From an uncultured Marivita sp. (GTDB lineage Bacteria; Pseudomonadota; Alphaproteobacteria; Rhodobacterales; Rhodobacteraceae), in contig NZ_CANKYW010000003.1 in the NCBI RefSeq assembly GCF_947488135.1, positions 124,001-188,000 on the forward strand: a stretch of DNA of 64,000 nt, read 5' to 3'. Below the pieces are notes generated by a model. It worked only from the letters and a program-made list of their open reading frames with translations, ran no database searches and was not told where the DNA came from. Shown here piece by piece: positions 34,903 through 43,262 of this stretch; within the stretch, counting starts at the first letter, position 1, and each line of letters starts with the position of its first letter. A program made the position numbers and the translations under genes.

Positions 34903-36261
34903 TCAATTGCTCAGCGGGCCTGTCACGTCAGAGCCTGCACCCGTGGCGATCTTCAGTGTCGCCCAGGCTTGTGCTGCGTCATTCACCGCAGACGCCGCTG
35001 AAATCCGTGCCGCGTTGGTGTTCCGATCCGTCTCGAGGAGGTCCAGAAGCGTGATCGCGCCGCTGCGGTAGTTTTCCTGTGCAAGAGCGAGAGCACGGCC
35101 GTAGTCGTTCGCCGCCGTGCGCAACAACGCTGCCCGCTGGCGGTAGCGGGACAGGTTGGATTGCGCGACCTGCACATCTTCCACGGCCCCGCTGATCGAT
35201 GCACGCCATGTGATTTCCGCCTGCCTGGCGACGGAAACCTGCGCATCACGGCTCGCTTGAAGAAGGCCCTGATTGAAGACGGGAAATGTCAGGTACGGCC
35301 CGAAACCCCAGGCATCCGCACCCTCGGTGCGCCCGACCGTTCCGGTCAGCGAGAGCGACGGGTAAAGCGCGGCCTCAGCCACGCCAATCTCGGCCACGGC
35401 GGCGGCCAGATCAGCTTCGGCATTGCGCACATCCGGGCGGTTGCGCAGGAGTTCTGCGGGCACACCCGTGCGCGCGCCGCCGGGCGTGGGAAGCTGCGGC
35501 GCGCCCTGTTGCATCTGCGCCATGATCGGACCGGCAGGTTCGTTGAGCAGGGTCGCGATGGCATAGACATTGGCATCGAACAGCGCCGCATATTGCGGCA
35601 GGCTGGCCCGCGCCGTTGAGAGCAGCGCCTGCGCCTCGGCGACCTCGTATTCCGTGGCCGCTCCGGCTTCGAGTTGGCTGCGGGTGATATTCACCGTCTC
35701 CTCGCGCGCTCTGACCGTCGTGCGGGTCAGGGCCAAAACCTCCTGATAAAACCGCGCATCCGAATAGGCGGCCAGAAGCTCGGCCAGCCAGGCAAGCCGG
35801 ACCGTTTCGGCCTCGGCACGCGCCCCGGTCAGCGATGCGGCGGCAGCTTCGCGTTCACGTCGGATCCGCCCAAAGAGATCAATGACGAATGATGCGCCCA
35901 ATTCACCGGTTTCTGTCGTATTCGTTCCGCTGATGTCGTCACCGCCGGATCGTGTCGCCGAGCCGGACAGCAACCCGTCCAACGCCGCATTGACGCCGGT
36001 TACGCGCAATTCTGCCTGCGCCTGTCGGATTGCCTCGGTGGCGGTCATCACATCGAGGTTCTGTGCCAGACCACGGGCGACGAACTGGCTCAACGTGGCA
36101 TCCTTGTAGCTCAGCCACCACTGTTCCGTGGCAACCGCGCCAATCGCTTCGGCGTTGCCCCCGACAAAGCGGGTTTGCATCGGAACTTCCGGGCGCTGAT
36201 AGTCGGGACCGACAGCGCACCCGGCGAGAAGCAGGCCCATCACGAGGTAATATGGTTTCAT
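34903..36261 (-). CDS. Outer-membrane efflux factor (OprM/NodT family)
   Basis: 452-residue TolC-type trimeric channel with a lipoprotein signal (LLLAGCAVGPDYQRP), so the N-terminal Cys would be lipidated. Two duplicated OEP repeats are visible, the first ending near residue 210 (TEYEVAEAQALLSTARASL) and the second carrying the RNRPDVRNAEADLAAA motif and the GAITLLDLLETDRNTNAARIS end. Its start overlaps the RND pump stop as ATGA. It completes the adaptor-pump-channel efflux system and could also serve the channel-less RND pair at 12.9-16.9 kb. Confidence 0.92.
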   Translation of the reverse strand: MKPYYLVMGLLLAGCAVGPDYQRPEVPMQTRFVGGNAEAIGAVATEQWWLSYKDATLSQFVARGLAQNLDVMTATEAIRQAQAELRVTGVNAALDGLLSGSATRSGGDDISGTNTTETGELGASFVIDLFGRIRREREAAAASLTGARAEAETVRLAWLAELLAAYSDARFYQEVLALTRTTVRAREETVNITRSQLEAGAATEYEVAEAQALLSTARASLPQYAALFDANVYAIATLLNEPAGPIMAQMQQGAPQLPTPGGARTGVPAELLRNRPDVRNAEADLAAAVAEIGVAEAALYPSLSLTGTVGRTEGADAWGFGPYLTFPVFNQGLLQASRDAQVSVARQAEITWRASISGAVEDVQVAQSNLSRYRQRAALLRTAANDYGRALALAQENYRSGAITLLDLLETDRNTNAARISAASAVNDAAQAWATLKIATGAGSDVTGPLSN

Positions 36262-39200
36262 TGAACCGTCTCCTTTCGAATACGGAACAGTTCCGTGGTC
36301 TTGTTGACGGCGACATAGAAGACCGGCACCATCACGATCCCGATCACGGCCGAGAAAATGATCCCGCCGAGCATCCCTGTGCCGATGGATTTTTGCGCGT
36401 TCGCGCCCGCCCCGGAGGCCAGAACCAGAGGCGTGATGCCAAAGCCGAAGGCCAGCGATGTCATGAGGATGGGGCGCAGCCGCTGGCGGGCTGCCGTCAC
36501 GGTCGCTTCCAGCAATGCCTTGCCGTCCGATCGCAGGGATTCCGCGAATTCGACGATCAGGATGGCGTTTCTTGCGGCAAGACCGATCGTGGTCAGCAAG
36601 CCCACCTTGAAGTACACGTCATTCGACTGGCCGAAATACCAGGTCGTCAACAACGCGCCCAAGATGCCCACCGGTACAGAGAGCATGACGGCAAAGGGCA
36701 CGGTCCAGCTTTCGTAAAGCGCGGCGAGGCACAGGAACACGACCAGCGCTGAGATCGCGTAGAGAACGGCTTCCTGATCGCCGGACAGCCTTTCCTGATA
36801 ACTCAAATCCGTCCAGGCTACCGCGTAAGAGCCATCGAGATCGGCGGTGAGTTGCTCCATCACATCCATCGCGTCGCCCGAGCTTGTTCCCGATGCCGCC
36901 TCTCCGGAAAGCTCCATCGCGCGCGTGCCGCCATATCGGGCGAGTGACGGCGTGATCGTTTCCCATTCTTCGCTGACAAAGGCCGAGAGGGGGACCATTT
37001 CGGAGCCGTCATTGCTGACATACCAGTGATTAACATCGTCCGGCTGCATGCGCCATTCGGCACCGCCCTGCACGATGACCTCGCGCAAGTCGTTTCCGAG
37101 TGGGAAATCGTTGACATAGGTGCCCGAGAAGATGGTGGAGAGCATGGAATTCACGCTCGTCAGGGACACGCCGAAGGCTTCGGCCTTTTGCTGGTCGATC
37201 ACCAGCTTCAGCGCCGGTTCGGTGGCCGCATCGTTGCCACGCAGGTTGGTCACGCGCCCGTCTTGCGTCCCGTTCGCCACGAGCTGATCGGCCGCCGCGG
37301 TCAGGGCGTCCAGCCCCGCACCGCTCTGGTCGACAAGATACATCGTAAAGCCGGACGAGGTTCCCAACCCCTGAATGGCGGGCGGTTGCAGAACAAAGAC
37401 GCTGCCGAGCCGGGACTGGAAGAATTTCATGTTGGCCCGCATCATCAGATCTGCGGCATCCAGTCCGGGTCGGTCATCGTAATCCTTGAGGCGAATGAAC
37501 ATCATCCCGTAATTCTGTCCCGTTCCGCCAAAGCTGTAACCGACATTGGCGAAGACGCCATCCACGATGTCGGTTTCCTCGGTCAGCAGGTATTTCTCAA
37601 TTTGCGTGATCATGTATTGCGTCTGCTGGACGGTCGATCCTTGCGGCAGTTCGACCATTGCCATCAGCACGCCCTGATCTTCGGTCGGCAGGAAAGACGA
37701 CGGCAGGCGGTCATAGATCCAATAGGCGCCAAGGCCCACAAGCCCGAGGACGACGATCATCCGGAATGGCCGTAGGGCGAACCGCCCGACCACGGCGCTA
37801 TATCCGCCGGTCAAACGGTCGAGCCCGCTATTGAACCAGCGCAGGGGGGCGAAAATGGTCTTGCTGTGGTTGAGCTTGAGCAGCTGCGCGCACATCGCGG
37901 GCGTGAGGATCAGGGCCACGAACAGCGACAGCACCATGGCCGAAATGATCGTGACCGAGAACTGTTTGTAGATCACCCCGGTCGACCCGTCCATGAAGGC
38001 CATCGGCAGGAACACCGCAGACAGCACCATCACGATCCCGACCAGCGCGGGTGAGATTTCGCCCATGCTCTTTTCCGTCGCGCCGACGGCATCGAGTCCT
38101 TCTTCCTCCATGACCCGTTCGACATTCTCGACCACAACGATCGCGTCATCGACCAGCAGGCCGATGGCCAGCACCAGCGCGAACATTGTCAGGGTATTGA
38201 TCGACATTCCGAAGGCCGACAAGACGCCGAACGTTCCCAGCAGAACCACCGGTACCGCAATGGTCGGAATAAGCGTCGCGCGCCAGCTTTGCAGGAACAG
38301 GAGGATCACCAGAAAGACCAGAAAGATCGCCTCGATCAGCGTCTCATAGACCTGGTCGATGGATTCTTCGACAAAGGGCGACGTGTCATAGGGGTATTCG
38401 ACGGTCACGCCCGCCGGCAGGGCAGAGGACAGGCCGTCGACCACGGCGCGCACCGCTTCGGCGGTATCGACCGCATTGGCGCCGGTGGAAAGGTTGACGG
38501 AAAAACCCGCTGCAGGATGGCCGTTGAAGCGGCTGACACTGCCATAGTCTTCCTCGGCCAGCTCGATTGTCGCGACATCGGCAAGATAGATTGCCGATCC
38601 GTCCGCATTGGTTTTCAACAGGATGTTCTCGAAGTCCTCGACCGATTCAAGCTGGGATTGCGCGGAGAGCGACACCGTGAACTGCTGGCCTTTGACAACG
38701 GGTTGATCCCCCAGACTTCCAACGGTGACGTTGGTGTTCTGTTCGGAGACGGCCGAGGTCACATCGTTTGGGGTCAGTTGGTATTGATACAAGCGCTCCG
38801 GGTTCAGCCAGATGCGCATCGCATATTCAGTCCCGAACGTGTTGACCGAGCCCACACCATCCGTACGCTGGACGGCATCCTGGATCGTGCTGCTTAGAAT
38901 GTCGCCCAGTTCCAGCGAGGAATAGCTGTCATCCTCGCTGACCAAAGCACCGACGAGGAGGATCGACGTTGTCGAGCGGGTGACGGAGATACCCAGGTTC
39001 GTCACCACATCCGGCAGTTGCGACTCCACCAGTTGCAGTTTGTTCTGCACCTGCACCTGCGCCATGTCAGGATCGATGCTGTCGTCGAAGGTCAGGGAAA
39101 TACTGGAGTTTCCTTCGTTCGATGTCGAGGTCATGTAGGTCAGACCGTCCAATCCGGTCATTCCGTCCTCGATGACCGTGGTGACCGAATTCTCGACCGT

Positions 39201-39365
39201 CGCGGCCGATGCACCCGTGTAGGACGCCGTGATCCGCACCGTCGTCGGCGCGATGTCGGGGTATTGGGAAATCGGGAGGCTGGTCAGGCTGTAGGCGCCG
39301 AGAAGCATGGTCGCAATGGCAAGCACCCAGGCAAAGACAGGGCGGTGAATGAAGAAGGAGGCCAT
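36258..39365 (-). CDS. RND multidrug efflux pump (AcrB/MexB, HAE1 type)
   Basis: 1035-residue proton-driven pump. HAE1 features: FFIHRPVFAWVLAIATMLLGAYSL at the N-terminus, the proton-relay pair Asp-Asp in GLLVDDAIVVVENVERVM, the porter domain, and the second-half GLLTTIGLAARNAILIVEFAESL. Size and motifs match AcrB/MexB-type pumps for hydrophobic drugs, dyes and detergents, and nothing is missing. The start is 3 bases behind the adaptor stop. Confidence 0.95.
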   Translation of the reverse strand: MASFFIHRPVFAWVLAIATMLLGAYSLTSLPISQYPDIAPTTVRITASYTGASAATVENSVTTVIEDGMTGLDGLTYMTSTSNEGNSSISLTFDDSIDPDMAQVQVQNKLQLVESQLPDVVTNLGISVTRSTTSILLVGALVSEDDSYSSLELGDILSSTIQDAVQRTDGVGSVNTFGTEYAMRIWLNPERLYQYQLTPNDVTSAVSEQNTNVTVGSLGDQPVVKGQQFTVSLSAQSQLESVEDFENILLKTNADGSAIYLADVATIELAEEDYGSVSRFNGHPAAGFSVNLSTGANAVDTAEAVRAVVDGLSSALPAGVTVEYPYDTSPFVEESIDQVYETLIEAIFLVFLVILLFLQSWRATLIPTIAVPVVLLGTFGVLSAFGMSINTLTMFALVLAIGLLVDDAIVVVENVERVMEEEGLDAVGATEKSMGEISPALVGIVMVLSAVFLPMAFMDGSTGVIYKQFSVTIISAMVLSLFVALILTPAMCAQLLKLNHSKTIFAPLRWFNSGLDRLTGGYSAVVGRFALRPFRMIVVLGLVGLGAYWIYDRLPSSFLPTEDQGVLMAMVELPQGSTVQQTQYMITQIEKYLLTEETDIVDGVFANVGYSFGGTGQNYGMMFIRLKDYDDRPGLDAADLMMRANMKFFQSRLGSVFVLQPPAIQGLGTSSGFTMYLVDQSGAGLDALTAAADQLVANGTQDGRVTNLRGNDAATEPALKLVIDQQKAEAFGVSLTSVNSMLSTIFSGTYVNDFPLGNDLREVIVQGGAEWRMQPDDVNHWYVSNDGSEMVPLSAFVSEEWETITPSLARYGGTRAMELSGEAASGTSSGDAMDVMEQLTADLDGSYAVAWTDLSYQERLSGDQEAVLYAISALVVFLCLAALYESWTVPFAVMLSVPVGILGALLTTWYFGQSNDVYFKVGLLTTIGLAARNAILIVEFAESLRSDGKALLEATVTAARQRLRPILMTSLAFGFGITPLVLASGAGANAQKSIGTGMLGGIIFSAVIGIVMVPVFYVAVNKTTELFRIRKETVQ

Positions 39366-39368
39366 TGA

Positions 39369-40553
39369 TCACTCCTCCACGGCTGTGGTGTCGGCATCGA
39401 GCGCAACGCCATCTTCGTTGATCGTCACGGCGACCGGTGTCACCGCCTGTCCCGCGCTCAGCGAGGAGAGACCGTCCACGATCAATTGGTCCCCTTCGCT
39501 CAATCCCTCGCGCACGATCCACGCGTTTTCATAGCTGCCATCATCGTCCAGGGTGACTTGCCCTGCCGTTCCGTCGTCGCCCACGATGTAGACGGTCAGT
39601 TGGCCGGAATTTCCACGTGTGGCCGCGCGTTGCGGCACGAGAAAGGCTTGCGTCGTGCCAAGAGTGACTTCGCCGCGCACGAACATGCCCGGGATGATGA
39701 CATGCTCGGGGTTGTCGAATTCGAACCGGATGGTCACCGTGCCTGTTGACGTCGAGACATCGTTGCCGGGCGTGACCAATTTGCCCGTACCGCGAAAGAC
39801 GTCGCCGTTTTCCAGCGTCAGCGTCGCCTCAAGGACGTCGTTCTGTGTGAGGGTGCCTTCGGAAATGCCCTTGCGAAAGGACAGGATCCGTGCGCTGGCT
39901 TCCATCATATCCACATAGATCGGGTCGGACCGGACAATGGTGGTCAACGCATCCGCCTGTCCGGCGGTCACGAGATCCCCGACAGAAACCGTCGCAACAT
40001 CGGCGCGCCCGGCAATCGGGCTTTGCAGCGTGGTCCATGACAGCTCGGTCTGCGCATAGTCCAACGCGGCCCTGGTCGAGTCCAGCGTTGCCTCGGCCTC
40101 CGCAAGACTTGCGCGCGCGGCCTCGACTTCGGCCTCGGTATAACCTCGGCCCGCCAATTGCTCGGCCCGCTCAAAGGCCGCCTGCATTACGGGAAGATTG
40201 GCTTCTGCCGTGGCGACGTTCGCACGAGCGGTCGCGACAGCCGCGATATACGACGCATCGTCGATCCTGAAGAGGGGATCGCCAACCTCAAGCGACCGGC
40301 CCGGAGTGTAGAGGATTTCTTCGATCACACCGCCTACTCGGGGGCGCACCTCGACCTCCTGAAATGCGACAGCGCGCCCTGGGGAGGTCACGACCTGCGG
40401 AACGTCCTGCATCGTCATTTCGACGACACCGACTTCGATATCCATCGGCCCAGACGGCGCGCCTTGGGCATGTGCCATTGTGGAGAGCGCTGTCAACGCG
40501 ATGATAGCGCCGAGCGTTGACCAAATGCTCGCGTTCAGTTGAGGGCCAATCAT
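39369..40553 (-). CDS. RND efflux periplasmic adaptor (AcrA/MexA type)
   Basis: 394-residue membrane-fusion protein, first gene of the tripartite efflux operon. I use the ATG at 40553 (GGGTGGA 8 bases upstream), which gives a clean signal peptide cut probably after Ala29 (AHA-QG); an open extension to 40673 is not supported. Domains in order: lipoyl half (VEVRPRVGGVIEEILYTPGRSLEVGDPLF), coiled-coil hairpin (about 95-150), second lipoyl half (LQSPIAGRADVATVSVGDLV), beta-barrel and membrane-proximal part. No repressor gene is adjacent. A FNR-type box lies 274 bases upstream, probably too far for direct control. Confidence 0.92.
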   Translation of the reverse strand: MIGPQLNASIWSTLGAIIALTALSTMAHAQGAPSGPMDIEVGVVEMTMQDVPQVVTSPGRAVAFQEVEVRPRVGGVIEEILYTPGRSLEVGDPLFRIDDASYIAAVATARANVATAEANLPVMQAAFERAEQLAGRGYTEAEVEAARASLAEAEATLDSTRAALDYAQTELSWTTLQSPIAGRADVATVSVGDLVTAGQADALTTIVRSDPIYVDMMEASARILSFRKGISEGTLTQNDVLEATLTLENGDVFRGTGKLVTPGNDVSTSTGTVTIRFEFDNPEHVIIPGMFVRGEVTLGTTQAFLVPQRAATRGNSGQLTVYIVGDDGTAGQVTLDDDGSYENAWIVREGLSEGDQLIVDGLSSLSAGQAVTPVAVTINEDGVALDADTTAVEE

Positions 40554-40826
40554 TGAACAATTCCACCCTGACTGAATGCGCGGCAATTCTGAACCGGCCC
40601 CGTTTGATCGGATCGGTCGCTGCCCCGAATACCGTTCGAAAAGGCTGACCCACCGGCGCTTCGACCTGCACACGATGTCGCTGAAACGACGGCGGCTGGG
40701 GTGATCAGGGAAATTCCCGAATTCCTGTTCATATTCTACAATCCATCCAAATGGGTCCGATGCGGGACAATGCCCTGTCCCAGCGCCTTCATCGGACGTC
40801 AGATGCCATCCGCACCCTTCAGAAAA

Positions 40827-40840
40827 TTGACAAAGGTCAA
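40827..40840. promoter_or_regulatory. FNR/FnrL-type box (distal)
   Basis: TTGAC-AAAG-GTCAA: a perfect 5-bp inverted repeat with the 4-base spacer of FNR/CRP-superfamily oxygen or NO sensors. It lies 217 bases before the stress-protein operon and 274 bases from the efflux adaptor, so its target is unclear. Confidence 0.65.
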
Positions 40841-40990
40841 TTGCCGAACAGGTCCGGAGTGCATCGACGTCGACCTCTGCGCGCGGGTTGCTTCCGGAGA
40901 ACGTCAGGTCGCAGGGACGCGCCGCGTCCCATCTGCCAGTCGGGGCCGGAGCGATAATCGGGATCGCGCCTTGCGCCGGAAGTCCGGCAA

Positions 40991-41004
40991 TTGATGAATG
41001 TCAA
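40991..41004. promoter_or_regulatory. FNR/FnrL-type box of the stress-protein/FtsH operon
   Basis: TTGAT-GAAT-GTCAA (TTGAC-ATTC-ATCAA on the other strand) is centred 59 bases before the ATG at 41057. A start of transcription about 41 bases downstream, near 41039, would place TAGACC near 41026-41031 as a -10. This is the class II FNR promoter geometry. Confidence 0.72.
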
Positions 41005-41056
41005 TCCCGACATGAAACGACGGGCTAGACCGCAATGACATTGCAGGAGCCTCGCC

Positions 41057-41632
41057 ATGATGGACGTACAGGATTCTCACCGGACCACTTACATCAACAT
41101 CCCCGAGGCTGTGGGGGTGTTCGACAGCTTCGAAACCTTGCAACAAGCGATCTACGATCTGCGCATGGCCGGATTCAGCCGCTATGACATCAGTCTTCTG
41201 GGCAGTAAGGAAACCATGACCGAGAAGCTTGGATCGGCCTATTGGCGTGCCGAGGATCTGGAAGACGATCCCAACGCCCCGCGGGCGGCCTTCGTGTCGG
41301 AGGAAGCGATTGGAGAACTGGAAGGCGCCATCGCAGGCGGTTTCTTCTTTCTTGGCTCCTACATCGCAATGGCCGCTATGCTGACACCCTTGTCGACGCT
41401 GGCGGCCTCAATCGCCGCGATCGCCATCGGGGGTGGACCTGCGGCTGTCGTCGGGGCGCTTCTGGCCCGACGGGTGGGAAAACACCACAAGGATTACTAC
41501 GCGCAACAGATCAGCAACGGTGGCATCCTCCTTTGGGTCAGGACGGTCGACAAGGAGCATGAGGACTTGGCCGTGAAGATCCTGAAAGGCCATTCGGGCC
41601 GGGATGTGCACGTACACGATTGGAGCGAATAG
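41057..41632 (+). CDS. Membrane protein with general-stress-protein-like N-terminal domain
   Basis: 191 residues. The N-terminus (VGVFDSFETLQQAIYDLRMAGFSRYDISLLG, residues 19-49) resembles the small alpha/beta domain of general stress protein 17M/YflT-like proteins. A hydrophobic hairpin rich in Gly/Ala follows (about 91-136), then a soluble tail that ends ILKGHSGRDVHVHDW. I do not recognise a named family with certainty. GGAG lies 7 bases before the ATG. It is the first gene of a six-gene + strand run with ferritin, HdeD, CMD and FtsH genes, behind a FNR-type box, so a role in stress at low oxygen is plausible. Confidence 0.8.
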   Translation: MMDVQDSHRTTYINIPEAVGVFDSFETLQQAIYDLRMAGFSRYDISLLGSKETMTEKLGSAYWRAEDLEDDPNAPRAAFVSEEAIGELEGAIAGGFFFLGSYIAMAAMLTPLSTLAASIAAIAIGGGPAAVVGALLARRVGKHHKDYYAQQISNGGILLWVRTVDKEHEDLAVKILKGHSGRDVHVHDWSE

Positions 41633-41676
41633 CGATCGACCATCGTGGATTTAATCAGAACGGAAAGGTCAGAAAG

Positions 41677-42159
41677 ATGAGCGACATCCAAAAGACACTT
41701 GAAAACCTGCAAACGGCCCTGTCGATGGAGCTCTCAGCGGTCAGCCAGTACCTCCATCACATCCTGACCACCGAGGATTGGGGCCTCGACAAGCTGGCCG
41801 AAAAGATGCGTGCCGAAATGCTCGAAGAGCTGGGCCATGCCGAGGAATACGCAAGACGGATGATCTTTCTCGGCGGCGTTCCCGAAATGAAACCGGCAAA
41901 GATACCGGCCCAGGCGCAATCCTTGCAGGACATGTTCGAAGCCGATCTGGCCGATGAAAAGGAGGCGATCAGCTTTTATTCCCGCGCCGCGCGGGAGGCG
42001 GATCAGGCCCATGACATCGGGACGCGCACATTGTTCGAGCGCACGGCAATGGACGAGGAAGGCCACATGGCGTGGTTGGACCTACAATTGTCGCTCTTGA
42101 ACCGAATGGGAGAACCGGCCTTCATCGCGATGCAAATCGGCCAGCCCAACGCTGAGTGA
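41677..42159 (+). CDS. Bacterioferritin-like ferritin lacking the haem methionine
   Basis: 160-residue four-helix ferritin-like protein. All ferroxidase positions of bacterioferritin align by number: Glu18, Tyr25, Glu51, His54, Glu94, Glu127, His130. The haem axial ligand Met52 of classical Bfr is Leu here (EELGHAEE), so the shell probably does not bind haem. It would oxidise and store iron, or detoxify peroxide, in the cytoplasm. GGAAAGG lies about 9 bases before the ATG. Second gene of the FNR-box operon. A Dps-like role is less likely given the exact Bfr residue spacing. Confidence 0.9.
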   Translation: MSDIQKTLENLQTALSMELSAVSQYLHHILTTEDWGLDKLAEKMRAEMLEELGHAEEYARRMIFLGGVPEMKPAKIPAQAQSLQDMFEADLADEKEAISFYSRAAREADQAHDIGTRTLFERTAMDEEGHMAWLDLQLSLLNRMGEPAFIAMQIGQPNAE

Positions 42160-42212
42160 CACGGCGCGTCTGCGATGATGTAAACGACCAAACTGAAGAG
42201 GGATGCAAATCC

Positions 42213-42770
42213 ATGGCCCATGACCCGAACGCCGACCCGAATGAAAGCGTGTTGCAGCGACTTCAAAAAATCTGGCTTTGGGTCGGGATCGTGATGATCG
42301 TCCTTGGGGCAGGGGCCTTGATCATGCCTGTGCTCAGTTCGCTGGTCATCGGCATCCTGATTGGCTGGCTGTTATTCATCAGTGGCGTGATAGCCGTGGC
42401 TTCGGCGTTTTCGGTTCGGGGCACCGGGCTGTTCGTATGGCAGCTTGCGGCTGGTCTGGTCCCGCTGCTGGCGGGCGCGTTGCTGATCGTGTACCCGGCG
42501 CAGGGGCTGATCGCGCTGACGCTTATCGTCGGCATCGTTTTCCTTTTGACCGGCGTTGCGCAGTCCTCTTTTGCGGTCTGGATGCGTCCGGCTCCCGGCT
42601 GGGGCTGGATGCTTGCTTCGGCCGTGGTGAGTATCGGGCTGGGTGTCTTCATTCTCGTCGCGCTTCCCGAAGCCTCGGCCGTGATGCTGGGCATCCTGTT
42701 CGGTTTCGATTTTCTGAGCACGGGTCTTGCCATGGTTTTGATAGCGACATCCGCCCGCCAAAATCCCTGA
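42213..42770 (+). CDS. HdeD family membrane protein (DUF308)
   Basis: 185-residue inner-membrane protein with six hydrophobic segments and the DUF308/HdeD repeat pattern (ALIMPVLSSLVIGILIGWLLFISGVIAVASAF; ALLIVYPAQGLIALTLIVGIVFLLTGVAQ). In enterobacteria HdeD contributes to acid resistance at high cell density. Here it lies in an operon with ferritin and FtsH and 20 kb from a glutamate decarboxylase, both behind FNR-type boxes. GAGGG precedes the ATG at 42213. Mechanism unknown for the family. Confidence 0.88.
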   Translation: MAHDPNADPNESVLQRLQKIWLWVGIVMIVLGAGALIMPVLSSLVIGILIGWLLFISGVIAVASAFSVRGTGLFVWQLAAGLVPLLAGALLIVYPAQGLIALTLIVGIVFLLTGVAQSSFAVWMRPAPGWGWMLASAVVSIGLGVFILVALPEASAVMLGILFGFDFLSTGLAMVLIATSARQNP

Positions 42771-42875
42771 TCGGGACAAATGATTGAATGCGGAGAGACC
42801 GGCGTCCAAACATGGTCTCGGCACCCCGCATGTGCATGGCGGGCGGAACCTCAAGGAAACGGAAAGGCGACTATC

Positions 42876-43232
42876 GTGAAAGACTATCAGACCATCGCCC
42901 GCGAATATCGTATGGGCTACGCCGATCTGGCGGCCGAGATCCCGGACCCGACCGCTGCCTTCGGGCGGTTGGTGATGGGCGCGACCGCAGGTGGGGCGCT
43001 GTCGACCAAAGTCAAGGAACTGATCGCGTTCGCCATTGCGATCTCGGTCCGGTGCGACGGTTGTATGGCGCATCACTCGCAGGCTGTCGTCAAGGCCGGT
43101 GCCACGCGGCGGGAAGTGGCCGAGATGATCGGCGTTGCCATTGTCATGGGAGGCGGTCCTGCTTCGGTTTACGGCGCTGAGGCTCTGCGCGCCTACGACG
43201 AAGCGGCAGGGTCCAAGTCCGCTTCGACATAG
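42876..43232 (+). CDS. Carboxymuconolactone decarboxylase family protein (AhpD-like)
   Basis: 118-residue CMD-domain protein with the AhpD-type redox motif: Glu48, then Cys60-x2-Cys63 and His66/His67 (RCDGCMAHH). Such proteins are thiol peroxidase/disulfide reductase partners rather than lactone decarboxylases. The start is GTG at 42876 with GGAAAGG 8 bases upstream. Position between the HdeD and FtsH genes suggests a redox-stress function. Confidence 0.88.
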   Translation: MKDYQTIAREYRMGYADLAAEIPDPTAAFGRLVMGATAGGALSTKVKELIAFAIAISVRCDGCMAHHSQAVVKAGATRREVAEMIGVAIVMGGGPASVYGAEALRAYDEAAGSKSAST

Positions 43233-43262
43233 GCATGTGGACCGGGGGAAGAGGAAGCCGCA

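Larger units (their letters stand above)
40554..41056. other. Long intergenic region with two FNR-type boxes
   Basis: About 500 bases between two divergent operons. I see no convincing gene: the short open frames here lack ribosome sites and protein-like composition. It does contain TTGACAAAGGTCAA (40827-40840) and TTGATGAATGTCAA (40991-41004). The first could act as an upstream site for either operon; the second sits in promoter position for the + strand genes. A small RNA cannot be ruled out. Confidence 0.6.

Noticed and set aside
40701-40994. Small open frames in the 40.6-41.0 kb gap as genes
   Set aside because: No ribosome site, no domain, and codon composition unlike neighbours; one runs through the FNR boxes.
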